Shown here: positions 1 to 9,502 of the stretch, in pieces
Layout: every line of letters starts with the position of its first letter
Numbering within the stretch: the first letter of the stretch is position 1
NCBI RefSeq assembly: GCF_937903345.1
Contig: NZ_CALCZQ010000045.1
Coordinates: 1-64,000, forward strand
Reading direction: 5' to 3'
Source of the DNA: an uncultured Emticicia sp.
Lineage (GTDB): Bacteria; Bacteroidota; Bacteroidia; Cytophagales; Spirosomataceae
DNA: 64,000 bases
Program-made: the position numbers and the translations under genes
Notes under the pieces: generated by a model
Told to the model about the DNA's origin: nothing
Seen by the model: only the letters and a program-made list of their open reading frames with translations
The model's database searches: none

Positions 1-45
1 ATATAATAATAATTAATAAATTCAACGAATTAAATAAGCAATAAA

Positions 46-78
46 AAAAACCTGTAAGTATATTGCTTACAGGTTTTT
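46..78 (-). terminator. Terminator of the HU-SPOR gene
   Basis: A 12-bp perfect stem (47-58 with 66-77) with a 7-nt loop lies 18 bp beyond the HU-SPOR stop codon. On the minus strand it is followed by a run of eight T, so it reads as an intrinsic terminator of the envelope operon. Confidence 0.8.
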
Positions 79-95
79 GATATTTAACGAATAGA

Positions 96-1205
96 TTAGT
101 TTGCTATCATAATTGCAGGTCGTTCTCCGATCAATTTATTATGTTTTTCTGCAAGTTGAGAAGCTTCGACGTATGAACTTGCTTCTGCAGCAACAACTTT
201 CGAAAATTCACCTACTTTCACAACCATCGGAGAAAATCCATTCTTACTAAGAATAGATTGCAACTTTTCTACGTTTTCTAAACTTTTAAAAACACCTGAA
301 ACAATCAAATAACGTTTATTAGTATTATTTATTGTAGAAACAACATTATTATCATTTGGTCTTAAAACAGGTTTAGTTATTTCAGGTTTTGTTTCTATTT
401 CTTTCGGCGAATCCTCAATTATAGCAAGAGGTTTTGAAGGTTCAGGATTAAATTCTGTTAAGCTTAATGGACTTTCTTCAAAGTTTGGCTTTATGATTTC
501 TGAATCTATAATAGAAGTTTTCGAAGCTGCTTTTTGAACCACTTCATCTTTTTCAGGAAAATAGTCTAAAGGATTAAAACTACTTTTGGCGGTATCACCA
601 CTGCTTTTAGGGCTCAAGAAAAGTACTACAAATAAACCAATTGATAAAAGTAAAATGGGAATAGAATAAAGTGCGTATGTCCAACCAGTTGATTTTACAA
701 TAGAAGTACTCGAATATGATGATTTATGAATCAAAAGTTCATCTGCATCATCTTCAAAATTTTGACTATAAGTATATTTTTCTTTCGCAATCTTTCGAGG
801 AAATAAACTATCAAACCCAAAACTTTCGCTAAAAAAATTATTTGTTCTATCTGGTTCGAAAACCAAACTATTTTCTTCGTTTAATACAAAATCACCAACT
901 TTATCAAAACTAAATATTTTTTTATTAGCTAAAGAATCTTTTATATCAGTCACGAAAGATTGTATTTTTCGTTTCGCTTCATCAATCGTTACACTCTCAC
1001 GACGAGCAATATGTGTAGCTAATAAACCATCATCTTGTTTTAAAACACCATTGAAAGCGATTCTTTTTTGTGGTGGCATTAATGATCCACTAATTTCATT
1101 GAAACTTGAAGGCAAATAATTTGCTATAAACGCACCAAAATTTGGTACGGTCACGTAATCGTGCTCGTAAAGTAAGGTACGGATATGGTCAGCAACTGGT
1201 CTCAT
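96..1205 (-). CDS. HU-like / SPOR domain envelope protein
   Basis: Residues 1 to about 110 resemble the prokaryotic HU-CCDC81 type DNA-binding-like repeats found in Bacteroidota (start MRPVADHIRTLLYEHDYVTV). A single membrane helix follows at about 175-198 (GWTYALYSIPILLLSIGLFV), then a low-complexity, proline-rich linker, and a C-terminal SPOR domain from about residue 295 that should bind denuded peptidoglycan glycan strands. The topology suggests an inner-membrane protein with a cytoplasmic HU-like part and a periplasmic SPOR part. It is the last gene of a minus-strand set with an outer-membrane barrel and a TPR protein, an arrangement I associate with Bacteroidota envelope loci. Its precise role is not known; a link to division or envelope organisation is inference. 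Confidence 0.85.
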   Translation of the reverse strand: MRPVADHIRTLLYEHDYVTVPNFGAFIANYLPSSFNEISGSLMPPQKRIAFNGVLKQDDGLLATHIARRESVTIDEAKRKIQSFVTDIKDSLANKKIFSFDKVGDFVLNEENSLVFEPDRTNNFFSESFGFDSLFPRKIAKEKYTYSQNFEDDADELLIHKSSYSSTSIVKSTGWTYALYSIPILLLSIGLFVVLFLSPKSSGDTAKSSFNPLDYFPEKDEVVQKAASKTSIIDSEIIKPNFEESPLSLTEFNPEPSKPLAIIEDSPKEIETKPEITKPVLRPNDNNVVSTINNTNKRYLIVSGVFKSLENVEKLQSILSKNGFSPMVVKVGEFSKVVAAEASSYVEASQLAEKHNKLIGERPAIMIAN

Positions 1206-1244
1206 AAGAGAAATTATAAATTTGGAGTCCTTTATTATGCTAAG

Positions 1245-2954
1245 TTAAAACGAAAAATTGACTCCTACAAGAAAATTTAAACCTTGTTGTGGATAATAAA
1301 GATAGCGTTCATATTTTTTACCTAAAATGTTGTTTAATTTCACAAAAGTAGTGAAACGTTTCCCAAACAGGTAATCAAATTCGGCATTCATATCAAAAAT
1401 ACTTTTATTCGTTACAATTAAATTTGTTGTTGGATTTTTGGCAAAGGTGGTTCCGATATAAACTAAATCCAAGTTTGCTATTAATCTATCTGAAACTATT
1501 AAAGTATTTCCCCATCTTACGGTTAGGAGTGGACGATGGAAAGGTTTTTCGAAGGTTCTTCTTTGGTAATGATTAATTTCGGTACGAAGATATGTACGCC
1601 AGGTTTGTGCCAGTTGATAATTTAATTGCACATTTAAATTTACATACTGTGTTTTTAAACTATCGTATAAAACAGCAAATTTAGCAGTATCGGATAAAAT
1701 TTCGTTAGCTTTGGGAGCGAAGTTGTTAAAATAGAACAAGTTTTTATAATAACCCATTGAGCCTTTAAAATTGAAGCTCAGCCCAGAAATAATGTCGCCT
1801 TTCCCACCAACATAATATTCTTGTAATTTTTCTGTATTCAATAGTTTGGTCTGAGGTTTTAGATACGGATTTTCGGTTAATAAACTACCGAGTGTATTGC
1901 GAACAATATTGCCGTCATAACCAGCAAAAACATAAATCAAGCTTGGGAATTTGTAGGTAAGTTCAGCAGTTGGGTATCCTGTTGTTCGATTAATTTTCTT
2001 CATTTCATCAAATTCATTTATTGCTTTATAGCCAATTTTTGCCCCAAAACGATTTAGATTTACTTTAAATGATGGTTCAATTCTAAATAAATTTCTTTTA
2101 TCAACTTCGGCATCACTTCTTTGTGCCATGTTGGCATCGGCATTAACTACAGCAATAAATTTATCTTTGATAATTGGAAAATAAGCATTGAAAGTTGTTG
2201 TCCAATCGGTTTCCTGAGCAGAATAATTATCTTTTAATGAACGAATATTTGTTTTTAAAGCATAATCGACTCTCGAATTTGGTTCTATATTTTCAAATCC
2301 TACATTAAAATTTAAAGTATTCAGAATTTGGAGATTTTCTTGTCTATCGAACTCAACTCGTGGACGCTTATAACCATAAAAATAAAATTGGTCACGATTA
2401 TATGAAAGACCGCCATTTACTTGAAATTTTTCGGCTAAATATTTACCTGTTAATTCAGCCTTATCATACATATTGGCTGAATTTTTATCATCAATTGGGC
2501 CTCTAATTGTTGAGTTGTGCATCGCATGTACACCAAATATCAGGTTGTTATTTTGTGCCGAATTGACGAATAGTTCGCCAAAAAATCTACCAAAATTTCC
2601 TGCTCCAAGACTTAAATAATTATTATATTTTTCCTCAATATCTTTATTTTTCCCTCCATCTGGAGAAACTACTGATGGATTAAATTTAACCTCTTCAATA
2701 CCTTTTAATTTACGGTCAAAGAAAGAATATTTCATTTGTCGGTCTTCTGGATTGATTTTTACAGGAGGTATTTTTTCAAAGACACGATTAGCTGGTGGAA
2801 GTTCAACCTTTCGATCTTTTGTAATGATGATGTCATCATCTATTTGTGCAAAAATACTTGTGCTTTTTAATGAAATTATGCCATAAATTGACAAAATCTT
2901 AAAAATTTTAATTTTATTTAGCGGCAACGAATAATTTATTTTTAGATAATTCAT
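1245..2954 (-). CDS. TonB-receptor-like outer membrane beta-barrel protein
   Basis: The protein is about 569 residues and is rich in alternating aromatic/polar strands, ending in GVNFSF with a C-terminal phenylalanine typical of outer-membrane barrels. There is a signal-like hydrophobic stretch ending near FAQ, before a short proline-rich region. I see no plug domain, so it is barrel-only compared with classic TonB-dependent receptors. I chose the ATG at 2954 (MNYLKINY) rather than the upstream in-frame codon at 2981. It lies between the TPR gene and the HU-SPOR gene, with 72 bp and 39 bp spacing, so probably one transcript. Substrate cannot be told from sequence. Confidence 0.75.
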   Translation of the reverse strand: MNYLKINYSLPLNKIKIFKILSIYGIISLKSTSIFAQIDDDIIITKDRKVELPPANRVFEKIPPVKINPEDRQMKYSFFDRKLKGIEEVKFNPSVVSPDGGKNKDIEEKYNNYLSLGAGNFGRFFGELFVNSAQNNNLIFGVHAMHNSTIRGPIDDKNSANMYDKAELTGKYLAEKFQVNGGLSYNRDQFYFYGYKRPRVEFDRQENLQILNTLNFNVGFENIEPNSRVDYALKTNIRSLKDNYSAQETDWTTTFNAYFPIIKDKFIAVVNADANMAQRSDAEVDKRNLFRIEPSFKVNLNRFGAKIGYKAINEFDEMKKINRTTGYPTAELTYKFPSLIYVFAGYDGNIVRNTLGSLLTENPYLKPQTKLLNTEKLQEYYVGGKGDIISGLSFNFKGSMGYYKNLFYFNNFAPKANEILSDTAKFAVLYDSLKTQYVNLNVQLNYQLAQTWRTYLRTEINHYQRRTFEKPFHRPLLTVRWGNTLIVSDRLIANLDLVYIGTTFAKNPTTNLIVTNKSIFDMNAEFDYLFGKRFTTFVKLNNILGKKYERYLYYPQQGLNFLVGVNFSF

Positions 2955-3026
2955 ATTTTTAGTTTTTTTAAGATTACCCACCTAACTTATTGATATTGAG
3001 ATCTTATAAAATAGGTAACCATCAGT

Positions 3027-6000
3027 CTATTCTTTATTTTCAATGTCTTTTAGTTTCTTTTTTGCTGCATCGATTGTTTCTGGAATATCAGAGTTTTCTA
3101 TAACAGATTTGAGGGTTGCTTTTGCCATAAAATAATCGTTCATGCCAATATAATTGTCGGTAATAAGTAAGAAACTTTTTTCGTACCAATAAACAAACTC
3201 CGAGAAATCTTGGGCTAACTCTTGCAATGTTTTAATGGACTCTTTGTATTTTTTTGATTTATATTGTATATCTCCAATAAAAAACTTTGCCTCCGCTCCA
3301 TTATTATCTTTAGCCATTGCAATTGTTTTCTTAAATTCCTCTTCTGCTTTGGGATAATCATTTTTTTGCATAAATGCTTTACCAAGTTGAAGTTGAGCTT
3401 TATTGGTCGCTCCCATTACGATACTTCCACCGTTGTTTATTATTTCACGGCAAAAAACTATTACAGAGTCTTGATTTCCTGTAATATAATAAGTGTCTGC
3501 TAAACCTTGCCAAGCAGTAACAATATCTCGCTTATTTTGTGACGAAAACAAAACTGTTCTGAAATTTGTGATTGCATTTCGATAACTCTTATTTAAAACT
3601 TCAATGGCCGCTGCTCTTAAGGCAGATTTGGTCACGAATGTCGTACGATTTTCAGCAACTACTTGGTAATAAAATTTCAAAGCATTTGGTTTGTCATTCG
3701 AAATATAATAAGAATCAGCGATATAGTATTTTGCTTCAAAACTATTACTACTATTTGGATAGTTTTTGATGTATTTTTGAAATGCGACGACAGCTTTATC
3801 GTATTTTTCGTTTAAATAAAGATTTTTTGCTGATTCATATTCTAGATTTTCCACAGAACCGTTCTCTGGGTTTCCTTTTTTGTACTCTTCAACAACTGTT
3901 GAGAAATCTTCTGGACGGCCAACAGAATTTAAACTTTCTTGTAATCCTAATAAAGCATTATCAGCTTCATCAGAACTTCCGAAACGTTGTAAAATAATTT
4001 TATAATCAATAATTGCCGATTCAAAGTTTTTCATATTTGAGTATGCCAAAGCTCTTTTTGCTAATGCTTTTGGGATTAAAGAACTTTTTGGACGCTCTCG
4101 AAGCATCTTACTTAAAATCGTAATGGCATTTTGGTTATTCCCTTTATCAAGTTCCAAAGCACCATTTTGATATAGGGCATCATCAAATAAACGAGAATTG
4201 GGATATTGAGCGGAAAGTTTATCAAAAAGTTGTTGAGCTTCTTGATTTTTACCCAAAAAGGTGAGCGTTAGAGCCTTTTGGTACATAGCATAATCTATTT
4301 CAGTTTTGTTTTCTCTGATTGCTTGATCGTAATAATTAATGGCATCATTATAATTCTTAGTCGCAAGGTTGCAGTCTCCAATCCTGACCAAAGCATCTTC
4401 AAAGTTTTGGCGACTACTTTCGTCTCGCTTTCCTTTCAATAACTCTTTGAAGTAATTACTAGCTTGTCTGTAATCTTTATTATTATAGTTTAAGTATGCC
4501 AAACCATAACGACTTTTTTGTTTAAAAACCTCATTTGAAGTTGTGAGTACATCTTTATATAAAGACTCAGCTTCGGGAGATTTCACTGCATAGGCAGCCT
4601 CAGCTTTCCAAAACATGGCATTGTTTTTCAATTCACCATCAATTGATTGCAGTAAGGATTTATCAAAATACAGAATCGAACGCTGATAACGTTCAGCATT
4701 AAAATCCAAAACTCCCTGATTATAACAAAGACGTTGATAAGCCAAATTGATTTTATTTGTGCGTTTCTTTAAACCTTCAATATAAGATATTGCCTGAGTA
4801 TAATTATTTGAGTCAAACAAAACATCACTTAAGATCTCATTTACTTCATCTTCATACTTTCCATTTGGATAGTTTTTCAGGTAGTCTTGTAACTCATTGA
4901 TCCCTTGTTGATTATTACCTAAATCAATTGAAACTTTAGCATAATTGAATTGAGCTTCTTCTTTAACCACTTTATCAAAACTGGATAATTTTGCTCTTTC
5001 AAAAGCCGCTGAGGCAGCATTTATATCATTAACTTTTAAAGAAGATATACCCAAATAATAGGCTGCTTGTTGACCAATTTCTGTATTTTGAAATGCAATT
5101 TTCTTGAAACTCTCCACTGCTTTATCAAATACATTGGTTTTGTAAAGGCTGTACGCATGGCGGAAAGTAACTTGATTCGATACTGAACCACGTTTGAAAT
5201 TTTTAAATTTATCATAATACATTGCAGCCTTTACAAAATCATCCTTGAAATAGCAAACCTCTGCCGTTACTAAACAAATATCATCGATCTTTTTACCATT
5301 TGGTTTTTCGATAATGGGCTCAGTATAAGCCAATAATTCATCATTTTTCTTTTGAATATATAAAATATTGGCAATCCAATTTGGAATTTCAATACGATAT
5401 GGATTCACATTCTCAACTCTTTTTAAATCGCTCAGTGCTGCATCAAAATTTTCATTTTTATAATTAATCACTCCAGCATAATAAGAGGCATGAGATTGGT
5501 AATCTGAAGAAACAACTTTTACCTCATTAAAAATAGGCAATGCAAGCAAGAAATTATTCTTTTGATAATAAGAAACTGCCAATTTAAACTTCATTTCAAG
5601 TGATTGTTGAGTATCACTAGAATATTTAGTTGCCTTTTCGAGATAAACAATCGCTTTATTATAATCTCTTTGGTCATAAAAATACTTTCCTAAATCATTG
5701 TAAATAACTTTTGCTTTAGGATGCTCAGAATGATTGACAACAAAACGCTCAATTTCAATATCAGCATCAATCGCCTTTGCATATACACCTGACAATGCAG
5801 AATAATATTCAGCATTCGTCAAATTAAACTCATTTTCTTTGAGTGTTTTTTCAGAGGATTGAATGTAATATTTGAATTCTTCACGCGAGGCTGTATAAAC
5901 TTTTTTCTGAAAAAGTTCAATCCCTTTGTTGTAATGAAATTCGGGGTCGGTGTAGGCAATCGTATTTTGCGAATGCGAAAAATAACTAACTTGTAAGAAA

Positions 6001-6065
6001 GTACCAACAAGTAATGCGAAGCGTGGCCCAGTGGAAAGACGCCCTTGAGCAAAAAAATTTTTCAT
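3027..6065 (-). CDS. Large TPR-repeat periplasmic protein
   Basis: A 1012-residue protein with an N-terminal signal (LLVGTFLQVSYFSHSQ) followed almost entirely by tetratricopeptide repeats; typical helices such as GIELFQKKVYTASREEF, LGKYFYDQRDYNKAIVYLEKA and FFIGDIQYKSKKYKESIKTL occur throughout. TPR solenoids hold protein partners, so a scaffold role in the periplasm with the downstream barrel and HU-SPOR protein is likely but inferred. It is the first gene of a three-gene minus-strand set and has a candidate TAnnTTTG box 36 bp upstream of the ATG. There are no catalytic motifs. The final residues (KKKLKDIENKE) are charged and the frame is intact. Confidence 0.85.
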   Translation of the reverse strand: MKNFFAQGRLSTGPRFALLVGTFLQVSYFSHSQNTIAYTDPEFHYNKGIELFQKKVYTASREEFKYYIQSSEKTLKENEFNLTNAEYYSALSGVYAKAIDADIEIERFVVNHSEHPKAKVIYNDLGKYFYDQRDYNKAIVYLEKATKYSSDTQQSLEMKFKLAVSYYQKNNFLLALPIFNEVKVVSSDYQSHASYYAGVINYKNENFDAALSDLKRVENVNPYRIEIPNWIANILYIQKKNDELLAYTEPIIEKPNGKKIDDICLVTAEVCYFKDDFVKAAMYYDKFKNFKRGSVSNQVTFRHAYSLYKTNVFDKAVESFKKIAFQNTEIGQQAAYYLGISSLKVNDINAASAAFERAKLSSFDKVVKEEAQFNYAKVSIDLGNNQQGINELQDYLKNYPNGKYEDEVNEILSDVLFDSNNYTQAISYIEGLKKRTNKINLAYQRLCYNQGVLDFNAERYQRSILYFDKSLLQSIDGELKNNAMFWKAEAAYAVKSPEAESLYKDVLTTSNEVFKQKSRYGLAYLNYNNKDYRQASNYFKELLKGKRDESSRQNFEDALVRIGDCNLATKNYNDAINYYDQAIRENKTEIDYAMYQKALTLTFLGKNQEAQQLFDKLSAQYPNSRLFDDALYQNGALELDKGNNQNAITILSKMLRERPKSSLIPKALAKRALAYSNMKNFESAIIDYKIILQRFGSSDEADNALLGLQESLNSVGRPEDFSTVVEEYKKGNPENGSVENLEYESAKNLYLNEKYDKAVVAFQKYIKNYPNSSNSFEAKYYIADSYYISNDKPNALKFYYQVVAENRTTFVTKSALRAAAIEVLNKSYRNAITNFRTVLFSSQNKRDIVTAWQGLADTYYITGNQDSVIVFCREIINNGGSIVMGATNKAQLQLGKAFMQKNDYPKAEEEFKKTIAMAKDNNGAEAKFFIGDIQYKSKKYKESIKTLQELAQDFSEFVYWYEKSFLLITDNYIGMNDYFMAKATLKSVIENSDIPETIDAAKKKLKDIENKE

Positions 6066-6100
6066 GGAATTAAGGATAGTAAAACAAAAACCAAGTTAGG

Positions 6101-6108
6101 CAAAAATA
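6101..6108 (-). promoter_or_regulatory. Candidate -7 box for the TPR/barrel/SPOR operon
   Basis: On the minus strand this reads TATTTTTG, matching the Bacteroidota -7 consensus TAnnTTTG, and would give a leader of about 30 nt before the ATG at 6065. I find no TTG at the usual -33 distance, so the call rests on the -7 box and position only. Confidence 0.35.
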
Positions 6109-6232
6109 TTAAATCAAACAGAATGCTAATTTTATATTTAAGAGAAAAATGAAGTAATTTAATGCAAAAAACGATATTTTTATAAAAAAATTGTTTTAAC
6201 CGTTTCAACAACAGAAAAAAACTTAATTTTCA

Positions 6233-8059
6233 ATGAAAAAAACTCCTTTGAGGCAACTCCCTTTATTTTTAATTTTCTTCTGGTTTAATTTATGCTATGC
6301 AAAAATCAATGAAGAAATCACTATTCCAAATACAAATATTTCCTATGAATTATCAATGCCTGAACCTTGGACTCATTATTTTGAGGTAATGATGACAGTT
6401 AATAATATTGAAAAAATTGATGCTATAAACAAAAAAGATTTTGTAGATTTCAAAATGCCCGTCTGGACTCCTGGTTCATACCTGATCAGAGAGTATGCCA
6501 AAAACGTAGAATCTGTGAAAGTTTCAGATGGTAACAAAGATTTGAAATTTGATAAAATTAGCAAAAATACTTGGCGAGTCTATGGTAAAAACTCAAAAAT
6601 AGTTATCAGTTACAAAGTTTATGCTTACGAACTAAGTGTTAGAAATAGTTTTTTGGATGATTCTCATGGATATTTAAATGGTGCAAGCATGTTTTTATAT
6701 GTACCCGAATTGAAAATGTCACCTTCGCTTCTGAGAATTAAACCTTATAAAAATTGGAATACAATTTCTACTGGACTCAAAAAAGTTTCAGAACAAGATA
6801 ACATATATTTTTCTCAAGATCTTGATAATTTAGTAGATAGTCCGATAGAAATTGGTACGCACAAGGTATTATATTTTAAGTCATTAGGTATTCCACATGC
6901 AATTGCACTGTATAGCAATGCCCCTCTATTAGGCGATGAAAAATTAACAATAGAAACTTTTAAAAAAGTAACAGAGGCTGCGGCGAGCATTGTTGGTGAA
7001 CACCCATGCGAAAATTACACATTTATAATACATCAATTGCCGGGTATTGGAGGTGGACTTGAACATTTGAACTCAACTACATGCCAGACTTCACCAAATT
7101 CTTATGTAAATGAAGAAACAATGAAAAATTCTATGAGTTTAATAGCACATGAATATTTTCATCTTTGGAATGTAAAACGAATCCGTCCAATAGCACTTGG
7201 GCCATTCGATTATGAAAACGAAAATTACACACACATGCTTTGGGTTTCAGAAGGTATTACTTCTTTTTATGAAGATAATATTTTACTGCGTGCTGGTATA
7301 TATAAACCTGAGGATTACATTAAGAGAGAACAAATTGCAATCAGTGGAATAGAAAACCAAGAAGGAAATAAAATACAACCAGTTGCCGAAGCAAGTTGGG
7401 ATGCTTGGATTAAATATTATAGACCAAATGAAAATTCAAGAAATAGTACAATTTCATATTATGATAAAGGCGGTGTTTTAGGTGCCTTATTAAACCTTTA
7501 CATATTGGGAGAAACCAAAGGTCAAAAATCATTAGATGATGTATTTCGTTACTTATGGAACGAGTATTATAAGAAAGAAAAAAGAGGATTTAAAGATGAA
7601 GAATTTCAAAAAGCCTGTGAATTAGTATCGGGTAAAAATATGGAATCATTCTTTGATAAGTATGTATGGAAGGCTGAACCCATCGATTATAATGAATATT
7701 ATAAATACGTGGGATTGTATTTGAGCAGAGAAACTTTAAATACTCCATTTTTAGGAATTACTTCTCAGAATGGGAAAATAACAGGTATTCAGAAAGGCAC
7801 CTCAGCCTACGATGGTGGTTTAAATGTAAATGATGAAATTTTAGAAATCAATAATATAAAAACTGCTAACCTATCAGAAGCAATTTCAGACAAAAAAATT
7901 GGTGATGTAATACCAGTAAAAATAAAACGATTTGGACAAGAAATAAGTTATAATTTGGTTTTAAAATCAAATCCAACAATTAAATTTAAACTTGAAAAAA
8001 TACAAAATTCAACACCCGAACAAGAATCCCTATACAAGCAATGGTTATTTATTAAATAA
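6233..8059 (+). CDS. M61 family glycyl aminopeptidase-like protease with PDZ domain
   Basis: The protein begins with a signal peptide (PLFLIFFWFNLCYA) and has an all-beta N-terminal part, then the zinc motif HEYFHLW starting at H306 (HExxH) and the downstream glutamate in WVSEG (E340), as in M61 gluzincins. The segment GIGGGLEHLNSTT before the motif is also typical of the family. A PDZ domain occupies roughly residues 495-575 (FLGITSQNGKITGIQKGTSA). Length (608) fits the family. It is expected to act in the periplasm as an aminopeptidase, with a preference for N-terminal Gly/Ala known from characterised members. It stands alone, ending in a strong bidirectional terminator. Confidence 0.9.
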   Translation: MKKTPLRQLPLFLIFFWFNLCYAKINEEITIPNTNISYELSMPEPWTHYFEVMMTVNNIEKIDAINKKDFVDFKMPVWTPGSYLIREYAKNVESVKVSDGNKDLKFDKISKNTWRVYGKNSKIVISYKVYAYELSVRNSFLDDSHGYLNGASMFLYVPELKMSPSLLRIKPYKNWNTISTGLKKVSEQDNIYFSQDLDNLVDSPIEIGTHKVLYFKSLGIPHAIALYSNAPLLGDEKLTIETFKKVTEAAASIVGEHPCENYTFIIHQLPGIGGGLEHLNSTTCQTSPNSYVNEETMKNSMSLIAHEYFHLWNVKRIRPIALGPFDYENENYTHMLWVSEGITSFYEDNILLRAGIYKPEDYIKREQIAISGIENQEGNKIQPVAEASWDAWIKYYRPNENSRNSTISYYDKGGVLGALLNLYILGETKGQKSLDDVFRYLWNEYYKKEKRGFKDEEFQKACELVSGKNMESFFDKYVWKAEPIDYNEYYKYVGLYLSRETLNTPFLGITSQNGKITGIQKGTSAYDGGLNVNDEILEINNIKTANLSEAISDKKIGDVIPVKIKRFGQEISYNLVLKSNPTIKFKLEKIQNSTPEQESLYKQWLFIK

Positions 8060-8062
8060 TAT

Positions 8063-8112
8063 TTCATACAATAGAAAAGCTCGCAATATAGCGAGCTTTT
8101 CTATTGTATGAA
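8063..8112. terminator. Bidirectional terminator between convergent genes
   Basis: A perfect 22-bp inverted repeat (8063-8084 with 8091-8112) with a 6-nt loop sits between the stops of the M61 gene (+) and the small gene at 8124 (-). It contains A/T runs on both sides, so it can end transcription in both directions. Confidence 0.85.
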
Positions 8113-8123
8113 AGTTGAAAAAA

Positions 8124-8366
8124 TTAATCTACAGAATCTAAAATCGATTCAAAATCATTAGCCATTGATTTAAATCTGGATACTACATTTATCATAAAAG
8201 TATCAACCAGCATTTCTTCAATTTCATCTTCTCCAGATACATCATATTCATTAACTTTGTATGTTTGTTCGTACATACCCGCCTCAAACTTTAAAATAAA
8301 TTTATTGTTCCAGGCAAATAGTGAGACTTTGCAATAATTATTTGGTATTTCTTTTATAAATTTCAC
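8124..8366 (-). CDS. Small conserved-looking protein of unknown function
   Basis: An 80-residue acidic protein (MKFIKEIPNNYCKVSLFAWN at the start; EIEEMLVDTFMINVVSRFKS in the middle). It has no signal peptide or membrane helix; the composition suggests a small beta-strand N-half and a helical C-half. Translation would begin at a GTG codon at 8366, since no ATG precedes the conserved-looking start. It faces the M61 gene across a shared terminator. I do not recognise a family with certainty; coding status is supported by the intact frame, the terminator placed right after its stop, and normal codon use. Confidence 0.6.
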   Translation of the reverse strand: MKFIKEIPNNYCKVSLFAWNNKFILKFEAGMYEQTYKVNEYDVSGEDEIEEMLVDTFMINVVSRFKSMANDFESILDSVD

Positions 8367-8464
8367 TTTCTAATAATTTAATAATTAAAGTACAATGTTA
8401 CGAAAGTATTTTGGAATCAAAAAAACAATTTGACATTTTTAATAATACAAACTATATATAAATA

Positions 8465-9502
8465 ATGAATACTACTTTTAATACTTTTAAATATATCTAT
8501 ATTGTTTTGCCTATTTATTTAATTATAATAGGTTGTAGTAGATCAGAAAAAGATACCGAACTATTTTTTATTCAAGGCAATGTAGCATACAAAAAAGGAA
8601 ACTTTGAAGAAGCTATAAAGTTTTATACTGAAGCAATCGAAAAAACACCAAAATTTGCTGATGCATACAACAACCGTGGAAGAGTAAAACTCGAATTAGA
8701 TAACATAGAAGGTGCAATACAGGATTTTGAAAAAGCAGTAACAATTGACGACAAATTTTACATGGCAAAATTCAATTTAGCTGAAGCCTATTCAAATACA
8801 AACAAATTAGAAGAATCTTTAACATTATTGAAACAAATTTCAAACCAATATAAAGATTCTTCATTTTACTTTGTTACGCTTAGCACTGTATTTATACAAA
8901 AAAATAACTTTACAGAAGCAAATTCAAATCTTATGGTTGCGATAAAACTAAATCCTAAAAATGACAAAGCATATACCAACATAGGGTATATGCAATACAT
9001 TGATAAAAATTATGACGCGGCAAAACAAAACTTTGAGAAAGCGATCAACATAAATCCAAAACAAGATTTTGCACTTAACAATTTGAGTTTAATATATGCA
9101 CAAAAGGAGGACTTCTTAAAAGCACTACAAATAGTAGAAAAAGCTATCGAAATGAATAAAAATGAAATATATCATAACAATAAGGCATTCTACTTATTGA
9201 ACTTGGGTAAACTAAAAGAAGGAAAAGAAATATTAGATTTAATTAATGAAAAAAACAAAAAAAGTGCATGGACTTTCAGAAACTTAGGAGTTTACTATTA
9301 TAAAAATAAAAATTTTACGATTGCCAACGAATATTTTTTAAAATCAGAAGAAATTGATCCGTCGGTTGAATTATTGAATTATTATTTGGGTTTAACACAA
9401 CAAAACCTCAGTAACAAATCGAAGGCTTGTGAATACTGGACAATTGGAAAAAAGCTAAATGAAGCTAAGTCCATTGAAATGTTAACCAAAGTCTGCAAAT
9501 AA
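8465..9502 (+). CDS. TPR-repeat lipoprotein
   Basis: The N-terminus is a lipoprotein signal with lipobox IIIGC (cysteine at about residue 24), followed by about eight TPR units such as GNVAYKKGNFEEAIKFYTEA and GYMQYIDKNYDAAKQNFEKA. The family acts as a protein-interaction scaffold, here anchored to a membrane on the periplasmic side. The gene converges on menD and its last 21 bases overlap the 3' end of menD on the other strand. No catalytic motif is present, and the partner cannot be inferred from neighbours. Confidence 0.85.
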   Translation: MNTTFNTFKYIYIVLPIYLIIIGCSRSEKDTELFFIQGNVAYKKGNFEEAIKFYTEAIEKTPKFADAYNNRGRVKLELDNIEGAIQDFEKAVTIDDKFYMAKFNLAEAYSNTNKLEESLTLLKQISNQYKDSSFYFVTLSTVFIQKNNFTEANSNLMVAIKLNPKNDKAYTNIGYMQYIDKNYDAAKQNFEKAININPKQDFALNNLSLIYAQKEDFLKALQIVEKAIEMNKNEIYHNNKAFYLLNLGKLKEGKEILDLINEKNKKSAWTFRNLGVYYYKNKNFTIANEYFLKSEEIDPSVELLNYYLGLTQQNLSNKSKACEYWTIGKKLNEAKSIEMLTKVCK